The position numbers and the translations under genes are program-made. Below are positions 26,771-37,144 of a stretch of 64,000 nucleotides of DNA, in pieces; the stretch's first letter is position 1, and every line of letters begins with the position of its first letter. The DNA is from JACKHA01 sp041401985. GTDB lineage: Bacteria > Planctomycetota > Phycisphaerae > Phycisphaerales > UBA1924. The stretch covers positions 62,001-126,000 of the forward strand of contig JAWKTE010000013.1 in the NCBI GenBank assembly GCA_041401985.1, read 5' to 3'. The notes under the pieces were generated by a model. That model did no database searches. It worked only from the letters and a program-made list of their open reading frames with translations, and was not told the DNA's origin.

Positions 26771-27595
26771 CTACCGCTCGATCACCATCGGCACGTCCTC
26801 GAGACCCTCGGTCAGCACGCGAGGACCGTCGTCGCGGATCAGGACGTCGTGCTCGACGTGCACCGCCAGCGAGCCGTCGGCCGTATGCACGGGCCACTGG
26901 CCGCGGTTCGGTCTTGTCTCGGCCGTCCCGACCGCGATCATCGGCTCGACTGCCACCAGCACGCCCGGCTCCCAACGCCGGTACGCGTCGGGCCACTCGC
27001 CCGGATACGACGGCGGCATGTTCGAGACATACGGCGGCTCGTGCAGTTTCCGCCCGTACCCGTGCCCACCCAGGCCTCGGACGAGGTGGAACCCGTACTC
27101 GCGCTCCACGCAGCCCTGCACCGCCCTAGCCCAATCCACAAGCGGCTCGTCGAGTTGGATCGCTTCGATGCCGCGCCGCAGCGACTCCTTGGCGCACTCG
27201 AGCAGGCGGGCCACCTCCGGCGTCGGCTGGCCGAACACATAGGTCCACGCCGCGTCGCCGATCCAGCCGCGGTGCTTGACGCCGATGTCGATCTTCAAGA
27301 CGTCGCCGGGCTTCATCGGCTCCAGGTGCGACGCCGCCGTGCCGTGCACCACGCAGTCGTTCACGCTCAGGCACGCGTGCGACGGGAACGGCGGCACCCG
27401 CCCGACGCGGTACCCCAGGAAGCACGACTTGCACTTGAGGTCATCAAGCGTCTCGGCGACGAACCGGTCGATCGCCCCCAGCGTCAGCCCGGCGTGCAGC
27501 CAGACCGCCAGACGACGGTGGGTCTCCACGACGCACTGGGCCGCGGCATATGCGGCCTCCTCGTCGATCGCGCTGAGTCCTTTCGTGCGGAGCAT
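26771..27595 (-). CDS. map: Methionine aminopeptidase, type I
   Basis: 274 aa. Removes the initiator methionine from nascent proteins. The pita-bread metal ligands can be placed: D103 (KIDIGV), D114 (WIGDAAW), H178 (GGHGYGRKLHE), E217 (VAVEPMI) and E248 (HVEHDV). The substrate-side histidine is H84 (NDCVVHG). The insertion PPYVSNMPPSYPGEWPDAYR after the HGYGRK region is longer than usual. A TACGAT hexamer (plus 27603-27608) lies 7 nt upstream of the ATG, so the mRNA may be leaderless. The gene stands alone, not in a ribosomal operon. Confidence 0.93.
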   Translation of the reverse strand: MLRTKGLSAIDEEAAYAAAQCVVETHRRLAVWLHAGLTLGAIDRFVAETLDDLKCKSCFLGYRVGRVPPFPSHACLSVNDCVVHGTAASHLEPMKPGDVLKIDIGVKHRGWIGDAAWTYVFGQPTPEVARLLECAKESLRRGIEAIQLDEPLVDWARAVQGCVEREYGFHLVRGLGGHGYGRKLHEPPYVSNMPPSYPGEWPDAYRRWEPGVLVAVEPMIAVGTAETRPNRGQWPVHTADGSLAVHVEHDVLIRDDGPRVLTEGLEDVPMVIER

Positions 27596-27635
27596 CGGGC
27601 GGATCGTAGCGGGGCTTGCCCGCGCGGACCGGCCC

Positions 27636-29285
27636 TCACACCACCCGCAGGATCGCCACCGTCGAATCGTCGGTCAGCTGCGTCGTGCCGGCGTAGTCCA
27701 GCAGCGACGCCATGATCCGGGCCACCTGCCCCTGCACGCCGCTGGCCTCGCCGGACGCCGTCCGCGCCCCGTTTAGCGCGGCGATCAGCCCGCCCAGGCC
27801 GAACTGCTGGGCCTCGTGGTTGGGCTGCTCGGTCACGCCGTCGGTAAACATCACCAGACGCGTGCCGGGCGTCAGCGCGACCTGGACGGTCTTGTACTTG
27901 ACGTCGGGGACAACTCCCAGCGGCGGCCCGCCCTCCACACGCAGCGACCGTGGGTCCTCGCCGCTGGGCGACACCACAGCCAGCCCGTGCCCCGCGTCAA
28001 CCACCTGCATCGTCGAGTCGTCCGGGTCGATGATCGCGGCCATCAGCGTCACGAACCGCCCGGCCGCGGCGTGCTGGGCCGCGTATTCGTTCGCGTCGTG
28101 GATCGCCTCACGCAGATCGCCCGTCCTCGTCAGCATCGCCGACAGACGCGCCTGCACGCCCGACATCAGCACCGCCGCCGCCGTGCCCTTGCCCGACACG
28201 TCGCCCATGAAGCACGCGACGCGCGCATCCGGGAGCGCCATGATCGAGAACAGGTCGCCCGACAGCAAGCGCCCCGGCCTGGACACCATCGCGTACTCGA
28301 CCCGCCCCACCGACCCCGTCGGCGCGGGCAGCAGATACCGCTGGGCCTCCTGGGCCGCCACGAGATCGCGCTCCAGGTCCGCTTGGCGGGCCTCAACGGT
28401 GCGCCGGCGCAGGTTTGCCAGGCCGAGGGCCGCCATCTTGGCCATCGCGTCGAAGTACGAGCCGGTGTCCTGCGGGATGTGCGTCCCGCCGCGCCGACGG
28501 TCGCCGTAGATGTATCCCACGACCGTCAGATCGACCACGACCGGCGCGCACGCCGCCGCCACGATCCCCAGCGCGTCGATCGAGTGCGACGCCACCATCG
28601 GGTTCAGGATCGCGACCTTGCCCTTGCCCGCCGCCGCGATCAGCGAGCGACTGAACCGGAACGAGTCCGGCCGATCCGTCTTGCTCTTGACCGCCACGAC
28701 CTCGACCTCCGACGGATCGTCCGTCGGGCGGATGTACGCCGCGTTGTCCAGCATCAGACCCTGGATGGTGCTGTCGAGCACCGCGTCCAGCAGCGAGTCC
28801 TCGCGCGACGACGACGCCACCCGACCCGCGCACTCCAGCAGGCGCGCCAGCAGGTGCCCCGGCAGGGCCTGCGGCTCCTCCTCGAGCGTCTGCACCGCGC
28901 TGTTGCGGTCGCCAAGGTCCGCCAGCGTCCGCGACGTGTTGATGTGCCGGTCCGGCTCGACGGCCCGGAACGTCCACGGCCCGATCGTCACGTGGTCGCC
29001 GTGGGCCAGGATCAGCCAGTCGCCCTGGGCCGCGTCCTTGCCATTGACCTGCGTCCCGTGCCGGCTGCCCGCATCCGCGACGTACCACGAGCGGTCGCGG
29101 TACATGAACGTCGCGTGCCGGCGCGACACCGCCGGATCGTCCAGCACCGCGTCGCACAGCGGCAGCCGCCCCACCGACACCGGGCCCGGCGGGCGCAGGG
29201 GGATCGTCCGGGCCGCGGGCCCGGCGATGGCCCGCATCTCCAGCGAGACCCCGGCGTCGCTTGCGGTTGTGGAGGCGGCGGGCAT
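27636..29285 (-). CDS. FHA-GAF-SpoIIE (PP2C-type) serine phosphatase
   Basis: 549 aa signalling protein. An N-terminal FHA domain (about 30-110) shows the phosphothreonine-binding pattern VGRLPL, SRRHATF, GSRHGTQVNG. A GAF-like sensor domain follows (about 130-290). A C-terminal SpoIIE phosphatase domain (about 330-549) has SGDLFSI, FMGDVSGKGTAAAVLMSG, DAGHGLAVV and MFTDGVTE, whose Asp residues bind Mn/Mg. Such proteins dephosphorylate anti-sigma antagonists or related partners. The start is ATG 29285. A TATCAT hexamer ends 5 nt before it, hinting at leaderless transcription. It is divergent from the toxin-antitoxin pair. Confidence 0.92.
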   Translation of the reverse strand: MPAASTTASDAGVSLEMRAIAGPAARTIPLRPPGPVSVGRLPLCDAVLDDPAVSRRHATFMYRDRSWYVADAGSRHGTQVNGKDAAQGDWLILAHGDHVTIGPWTFRAVEPDRHINTSRTLADLGDRNSAVQTLEEEPQALPGHLLARLLECAGRVASSSREDSLLDAVLDSTIQGLMLDNAAYIRPTDDPSEVEVVAVKSKTDRPDSFRFSRSLIAAAGKGKVAILNPMVASHSIDALGIVAAACAPVVVDLTVVGYIYGDRRRGGTHIPQDTGSYFDAMAKMAALGLANLRRRTVEARQADLERDLVAAQEAQRYLLPAPTGSVGRVEYAMVSRPGRLLSGDLFSIMALPDARVACFMGDVSGKGTAAAVLMSGVQARLSAMLTRTGDLREAIHDANEYAAQHAAAGRFVTLMAAIIDPDDSTMQVVDAGHGLAVVSPSGEDPRSLRVEGGPPLGVVPDVKYKTVQVALTPGTRLVMFTDGVTEQPNHEAQQFGLGGLIAALNGARTASGEASGVQGQVARIMASLLDYAGTTQLTDDSTVAILRVV

Positions 29286-29352
29286 CGGGGATGATATCTG
29301 GTCGGGTCGACCCGCCGAACGCGGGCATCGGTCCGCGGGGCCACGCGACGAG

Positions 29353-29438
29353 TTATGCGCCATAAACGCAGGTGTATTTGGCGCGCAATTTTGCGCATTT
29401 TGGTGAACTTTTTTGGCGCAACATGCGAACAATACACT
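29353..29438 (+). promoter_or_regulatory. Toxin-antitoxin promoter with two palindromic operators
   Basis: An AT-rich patch in a GC-rich window, just upstream of the antitoxin gene. TACACT (29433-29438) is a good -10, with TTTTGG (29411-29416) 16 nt before it. Palindromes TTATG-CGC-CATAA (29353-29365) and GCGCAA-TT-TTGCGC (29383-29396) lie upstream. A GGCGCAA half-site overlaps the -35. This fits autoregulation by a Phd/YefM antitoxin, as known for the family. The exact operator is inferred. Confidence 0.5.
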
Positions 29439-29469
29439 ATCCGTCGCCCCTCTGTCCGGAGCACGCGCC

Positions 29470-29742
29470 ATGAGCCACACGTCCACGCTCGACATCACCG
29501 AGGCCCGACGCCAGTTCAACAGCCTCGACCAGCAGGTCGAGGCCGAGCAGGTCGTGTTCGTCACGCGCCACGGCAAGCGCGTCTTCGCCGTGGTCAACGT
29601 CGAGTTCCTTGAAGCCGTGCTCGAGACCATTGAGATCGTCTCCGACCCGGAGTCCTTCCGCCAGTTCCAGCAGAGCCTCGACGACATCCGCCGCGGGCGC
29701 GTCCGCGACCACGACGCGGTCAAGAAGGAACTCGGCCTCTAA
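29470..29742 (+). CDS. Phd/YefM-type antitoxin
   Basis: 90 aa. The N-terminus MSHTSTLDITEARRQFNSLD and the segment VFVTRHGKRVFAVVNVEFLE match the DNA-binding Phd/YefM fold (beta hairpin and helices). The C-terminal helix QQSLDDIRRGRVRDHDAVKK would bind and neutralise the toxin. ATG 29470 is chosen since the domain begins there; the longer frame includes promoter sequence. The toxin gene follows 42 nt downstream. The antitoxin probably represses its own promoter through the palindromes described above. Confidence 0.88.
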   Translation: MSHTSTLDITEARRQFNSLDQQVEAEQVVFVTRHGKRVFAVVNVEFLEAVLETIEIVSDPESFRQFQQSLDDIRRGRVRDHDAVKKELGL

Positions 29743-29784
29743 CGCCATTGGCCAGCGCGAGCACCACGACGCCGCGGAGGATCG

Positions 29785-30162
29785 ATGGCTAAGGCCACCC
29801 CCAGGATCCAAGTCCAGTGGACCGAGACGGCGTTCCAGTCGCTGCGGACGCTCCCGCCCAAAGTCCGCAAGGGGTTGGTGGCCAAGGCGGAAGAGCTGCT
29901 CACCGTCACCGATCCGCGCAGCGTCCACAAGCCGCTGACCGGCCCGCTCCAGGGCTACTACAGGATCCCGTACTCGCGGTACCGGGCCATCTACCGCGTC
30001 GACGAATCGAAAGACGCCAAGGGCAAGTCGGTGCTCACCATCACCATCACGTTCATCGTCGCCGGCAAGCGGGCCGAACGGAGCAAGGACGACGTGTACC
30101 GGGTCGCCCAGAAACTCGTCGAACTCGGGCTCGTGGACGCCGAGCCCGACGATCGACCGTGA
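29785..30162 (+). CDS. RelE/ParE-superfamily toxin
   Basis: 125 aa. IQVQWTETAFQSLRTLPPKV, the KPLTGPLQGYYRIPYSRYRA core and the final beta strand with VYRVAQKLVELGL match the RelE-type fold, which cleaves mRNA at the ribosome (RelE) or inhibits gyrase (ParE). The YR-IPYSRYRAIYRV arrangement is typical of RelE-like toxins. Which target it uses is not clear. It is longer than many RelE toxins because of the polar insert DESKDAKGKSVLTITI. It is co-directional with the Phd-type antitoxin. Confidence 0.88.
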   Translation: MAKATPRIQVQWTETAFQSLRTLPPKVRKGLVAKAEELLTVTDPRSVHKPLTGPLQGYYRIPYSRYRAIYRVDESKDAKGKSVLTITITFIVAGKRAERSKDDVYRVAQKLVELGLVDAEPDDRP

Positions 30163-30302
30163 TCGTGCCCGCCCGCGAACCCGCCGGGGACCGCCAAGGC
30201 GCGGGGGCGTCCCTAGACTTCCACGCAGGAAAAGCACAGGCCCGACACGCCGCCCGGCGACCCCGGCCCGCCGGGCTCCCGCCACTCTGGACCCCCTCTC
30301 CC

Positions 30303-31337
30303 ATGGACGAACGACAGCAGCAGATCCGCGCCGGCGCCGGCCTCGAAGAGTCCCGCCTCAACACCGAGTTCATCGACTTCATCCAGAAATGGGGCGGGCC
30401 GTTCCTGCTCCTGTGCGCCGCCATCATGGGCGCCTGGGCCGCGTTCAACTGGTGGAACAAGCAGCAGGCCGAGCGGCTGGACGAAGCCTTCGGCCAGTAC
30501 GAGGCCCAACTGGCCGGCGGAAACCCCAGCCCCGAGGCCCTCAAGGCCGTCGCCGCCGAGTACGAGGGCGTCGCCTCCGTCGCCCTCCTGGCACGCCTCG
30601 ACGCCGCCGAGGTCTACATGGGCTCGGTCCGCTCGGGCCTCAAGGCCGGAGCCGCCCCGACGCCAGACGGCACCGCAGCCCCCGAAGACCTGCTCACCGA
30701 CGACGACCGCACCCGCCTGCTCTCGCAGGCCGAGAGCCTCTACCGCCAGTGCTTCGACCAGGCCTCCGGCGCCCGTGGCCGCTCGCTGCTTGCCATCCGC
30801 GCGGCCTATGGCCTGGCCGCCGTCGCCGAGTGCCGGGGCGAGTTCGATGCCGCCCGCGGGCACTACGAGCGCATCGCCGAGATCGCCGACACCGCCGGCC
30901 TGGCCAACCACGCCGCGTTCGCCCGCTCGCGCGTGGGCGATCTGAACAACATCCAGACCATGCCCCGCCTCTGGGCGGCGGCCGAACTGGCCCAGAAGCC
31001 GATCCCCGAGATCCCGGAGGGCACCGGCCTCGAAGGCCTGATGCCGTTCGATCCCGGCGCGATCCCGATGGCGCCCGAAACGCTCGGCCCGATCGCCCCC
31101 GGCCCCGTCGCGCCGGGAATGGACCCGGGAATCGACCCCGGCGCGTTGCCCACGGTCGATCCGGTCGCCGATCCAAACGGCGCGGCCCCGGCGAACACGG
31201 AGCCAGGAACCTCGACACCCGCCGGCGCCGAGCCCGGTTCTTCCGAGCCAGTCGCAGCTGATCCGGGAACGCCCGCTGGCGATCTTCCTGTAGACCCGCC
31301 CGCCACGCCCGCGAGCAATCCCGGCTCGCGCTCGTGA
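30303..31337 (+). CDS. TPR-like single-pass membrane protein (YfgM-like architecture)
   Basis: 344 aa. A short cytosolic N-terminus (MDERQQQIRAGAGLEESRLN) is followed by one membrane helix (about 35-52, PFLLLCAAIMGAWAAFNWW). A periplasmic helical region with TPR-like repeats comes next (AARGHYERIAEIADTAGLAN). A Pro/Gly/Ala-rich tail occupies about 245-344. Its architecture recalls YfgM-type periplasmic chaperone partners, by shape rather than firm homology. The stop overlaps the next start as GTGA (31334-31337), so rluD is translationally coupled to it. TAGACT at 30214-30219 is a candidate -10. Confidence 0.78.
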   Translation: MDERQQQIRAGAGLEESRLNTEFIDFIQKWGGPFLLLCAAIMGAWAAFNWWNKQQAERLDEAFGQYEAQLAGGNPSPEALKAVAAEYEGVASVALLARLDAAEVYMGSVRSGLKAGAAPTPDGTAAPEDLLTDDDRTRLLSQAESLYRQCFDQASGARGRSLLAIRAAYGLAAVAECRGEFDAARGHYERIAEIADTAGLANHAAFARSRVGDLNNIQTMPRLWAAAELAQKPIPEIPEGTGLEGLMPFDPGAIPMAPETLGPIAPGPVAPGMDPGIDPGALPTVDPVADPNGAAPANTEPGTSTPAGAEPGSSEPVAADPGTPAGDLPVDPPATPASNPGSRS

Positions 31338-32649
31338 CCGACGCCGCGTCGCCATCCGAGCCGCCGGCCCAACCGCCGGCCGACAACGCCGCGCTCCCAC
31401 AGCCCGACACCGTCCCCCCGCCCCCGCCCGACTCGCTCCTCACCCCCGGCGGCAAGGTCGATCACGACGCGCTGATCCGCCTCGTCGAGCATCGCCGCGC
31501 CACCGGGGCCGACGAAGGCCCGCCCCCACCGTCCGCTTCGACCTCCAGCGCGACATCAAGGACCGCCTCGACCGCTACCTCACCAGCCGCGTGCCGTTCC
31601 TCAGCCGCACGCGCCTCCAGCGCCTGATCGAGTCCGGCGGCGCGACGGTCAACGCCCGCCCCGCCAAACCCAGCACCCGCCTGCGCCTGGGCGACACCGT
31701 CGAACTGGTCATCCCCCTGCCCGAGGGCACCTCGATCCGCCCCGAGCCGATCGACCTCGACGTGCTCTACGAGGACGAGCACCTGATCGTCCTGAACAAG
31801 CGCCCCGGCATCATCGTCCACCCCGCGCGGAGCGAGAACTCGGGCACCATCATCAACGCCCTGGCCTGGCGCTTCCAGCACCAGACCGGCGGGGCTCTCT
31901 CAACCGTCGGCGAGGAGTTCGCACGCCCCGGCGTCGTGCACCGCCTCGACCGCGACACCACCGGCTGCATCGTCTTCGCCAAGCAGGACGAGGCCCACTG
32001 GAAACTCGGGGCCCAGTTCGAGCACCGACGCGTCGAGAAACGCTACCTCGCCCTCGTCCACGGCTCGTTCGAGCCGCAGGTGGACGTGATCGACCTGCCC
32101 ATCGGCCCGCACCCGTCGCGCGAAAAGGGGTACCGCGAGAAGCACGTGGTCCGCCACGACGAGTTCGGCAAGGCGAGCCTCACCATCGCGCGGGTCGTTG
32201 AGCGGTATCGAGTCGGTGAGCCGGAGTTGGGACCAGAAGCGGTTGAAGGTGGCGACCGCTCGCGGCTGCGCCGCGAAACCGGCTCGGAGAGCCGGTCCAC
32301 CCCGTCCCGAACCGGCTCGGAGAGTCGGTCCACCTACTCCCTGCTCGAACTCGAACTCAAGACCGGACGCACCCACCAGATCCGCGTCCACCTCTCCTAC
32401 CGCGGCTATCCCATCGTCGGCGACGACATGTACGCCGGACGCCCGCTGCTCGACCCCGCCGGCGGCACAGTCATCGCCCGCCAGGCGCTCCACGCCGCCC
32501 TGCTCGAGTTCGACCACCCCATCTCGGGCGAGCGCCTCCGCTTCGAGGCCCCGCCGCCGCCCGACTTCGCCGCGGCCCTGGCCCTGTGCCGCGCCGGAGC
32601 GGTGGACCCCGTGAACGCACCCGGGCGATTGGTCACGCTCGCGGAGTGA
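31334..32649 (+). CDS. rluD: RluA/RluD-family pseudouridine synthase, apparent frameshift near 31525
   Basis: Isomerises uridines in 23S rRNA. The S4 domain (VRFDLQRDIKDRLDRYLTSR, TRLQRLIESGGATVNA) and the synthase domain (VLNKRPGIIVHPA; catalytic Asp in VVHRLDRDTTGCIVFAK; TGRTHQIRVHLSYRGYP) are clear. The N-terminus, GTG 31334 (TDAASPSEPPAQ to TGADEG), is in another frame. The frame hops at the C-run 31521-31527 into the S4 frame, which otherwise first offers GTG at 31591 inside the S4 domain. Coupling by GTGA supports the upstream start. A 40-residue insertion (about 32214-32336) carries a duplicated palindromic DNA unit (see the repeat entry). Confidence 0.88.
32277..32334 (+). repeat. Duplicated palindromic 25-mer inside rluD
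   Basis: Two copies of a 25-nt unit (AACCGGCTCGGAGAG then YCGGTCCACC) lie at 32277-32301 and 32310-32334, period 33 nt, with one difference. The core CCGGCTC/GAGCCGG is palindromic. Both copies are in frame and encode TGSESRST twice, just before the TGRTHQIRVH block. Nearby CGCGGCTGCGCCGCG is also palindromic. It looks like an intergenic-type repeat inserted into the gene. Confidence 0.75.
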
Positions 32650-32750
32650 TCGCCCCGCTCGTCTACGATTCCCCCTCCGATTCGCAAGGCCGCCCGAGCG
32701 CCCAGACCATCGGCCCGGCCGGCCCCGCCCGCCCCCGGACTCCCCCCACC

Positions 32751-35825
<3,075 letters not shown>

Positions 35826-36001
35826 CGCCCGGTCGGCATCCGCGCGACCTGCGCCGCCCCGCTTGCAGCATCCTGCCACGAGCAAGCCGGAGACAAACCG
35901 GACGGGCTCCACCCCGTACCGCACCCTGGACGCCGCTCGCGCCGCCGTCGCCGCCACGCACCCGCCCGGCGACAGGAGTCCGCGGCCCAAAGGGGATCTT
36001 C

Positions 36002-37105
36002 ATGCCACTCCGTCGCTTCATCGGTTCCGTTGCTGTTCTCGCCGCGATCGCCGGAACTGCCCTCGGCGAGCCCGAGGTGCTGGTCGGCTCGTGGAGCACC
36101 AACTCGATCCGCCGGTACGACCTGGCCGGGCAATACCTGGGCGACCTGGTCCCGCCGCTGGGCAACGGGCTGGACCTGCCCGACGGCATGGCCCTCGGGA
36201 GCGACGGCCTGCTGTACGTCGCATCCTCGGACTCTGGCCAGGTGCTGCGGTTCGACCCGTACACCGGCGCGTTCCACGGCGAGCTCGCGTCCGGTCTGGC
36301 CGCGCCCGGCAACCTGAACTTCGGGCCCGACGGCGCGCTGTACGTCTGCGAGAAGAACGCCTCGCGCGTGCTGCGGACCGACCTTTCGCCCGGCTCGACG
36401 CTGCAGGTCTTCGCCAGCGGCGGCGGGCTGACGCAGCCCGTGGGCCTGGCCTGGCACCAGGGGGTGATGTACGTCGCGGACTTCAGCGGGCGGGCGATCC
36501 GCGCGTTCGACGCGACCACCGGCGCCCCGCTGGGCACGCCCGTGCTGGACCTTGCGATGCAGCCGCTGATCGAGCGGATCACGCCGGCGGGCACCCTGCT
36601 GGTCACGTCGCACCCGACCAGCGACGTGCGCGAGTATGACCTGGACACAGGGGCCCTGCTGCGGACCATCGGGGCCGGCGGGCCGATCTCCTGCCCGGTG
36701 GGGCATCTGATCCTGCCGGACGGCTCGATGCTCGTCGCGTCGTGGCAGAACCACAGGCTGCTGCGGTACGAGCAGGCGACCGGGGCGTACCTCGGGCAGT
36801 TCGCCGCGGGCTCCGGGCTGCTGCTGCCCAACGACCTGCTGCTCCTGCCCGATCCGCCCGCGCCGTGCCGCCCCGATCTGACAACGGGGGCCGTCGCGGG
36901 GCTGCCGGGCTACGGCGTGCCGAACGGCGTGGTGAACAACGACGACTTCTTCTACTACCTCTCCCAGTTCGCCGCGGGGAACCTGGCCGTCGCCGACATG
37001 ACCGCGGGCGCGGTGCCCGGCTCGCCCGGCTACGGCGTGCCCAACGGCGTGCTGAACAACGACGACTTCTTCTTCTACCTGACGGTGTTCGCGGCGGGGT
37101 GCTGA
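36002..37105 (+). CDS. Secreted NHL-like beta-propeller protein with terminal GC-type dockerin repeat
   Basis: 367 aa. The signal peptide (MPLRRFIGSVAVLAAIAGTA, cleaved near LGEPE) is clear. Repeated YVASSDSGQVLRFDP- and YVCEKNASRVLRTDL-like units form a six-bladed NHL/SMP-type propeller. The last 80 residues contain two similar units (PGYGVPNGVVNNDDFFYYL and PGYGVPNGVLNNDDFFFYL), each followed by 'FAAG'. This is the dockerin-like signature of Phycisphaerae proteins ('GC-type dockerin'). It ends in Gly-Cys. Probably cell-surface or secreted. The NNDDFF segments resemble Ca-binding loops. It stands alone between alaS and the convergent recG. Confidence 0.85.
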   Translation: MPLRRFIGSVAVLAAIAGTALGEPEVLVGSWSTNSIRRYDLAGQYLGDLVPPLGNGLDLPDGMALGSDGLLYVASSDSGQVLRFDPYTGAFHGELASGLAAPGNLNFGPDGALYVCEKNASRVLRTDLSPGSTLQVFASGGGLTQPVGLAWHQGVMYVADFSGRAIRAFDATTGAPLGTPVLDLAMQPLIERITPAGTLLVTSHPTSDVREYDLDTGALLRTIGAGGPISCPVGHLILPDGSMLVASWQNHRLLRYEQATGAYLGQFAAGSGLLLPNDLLLLPDPPAPCRPDLTTGAVAGLPGYGVPNGVVNNDDFFYYLSQFAAGNLAVADMTAGAVPGSPGYGVPNGVLNNDDFFFYLTVFAAGC

Positions 37106-37144
37106 ACCTGTGCCACCGAGACACGCCGGCTTTGATCTCCACCG

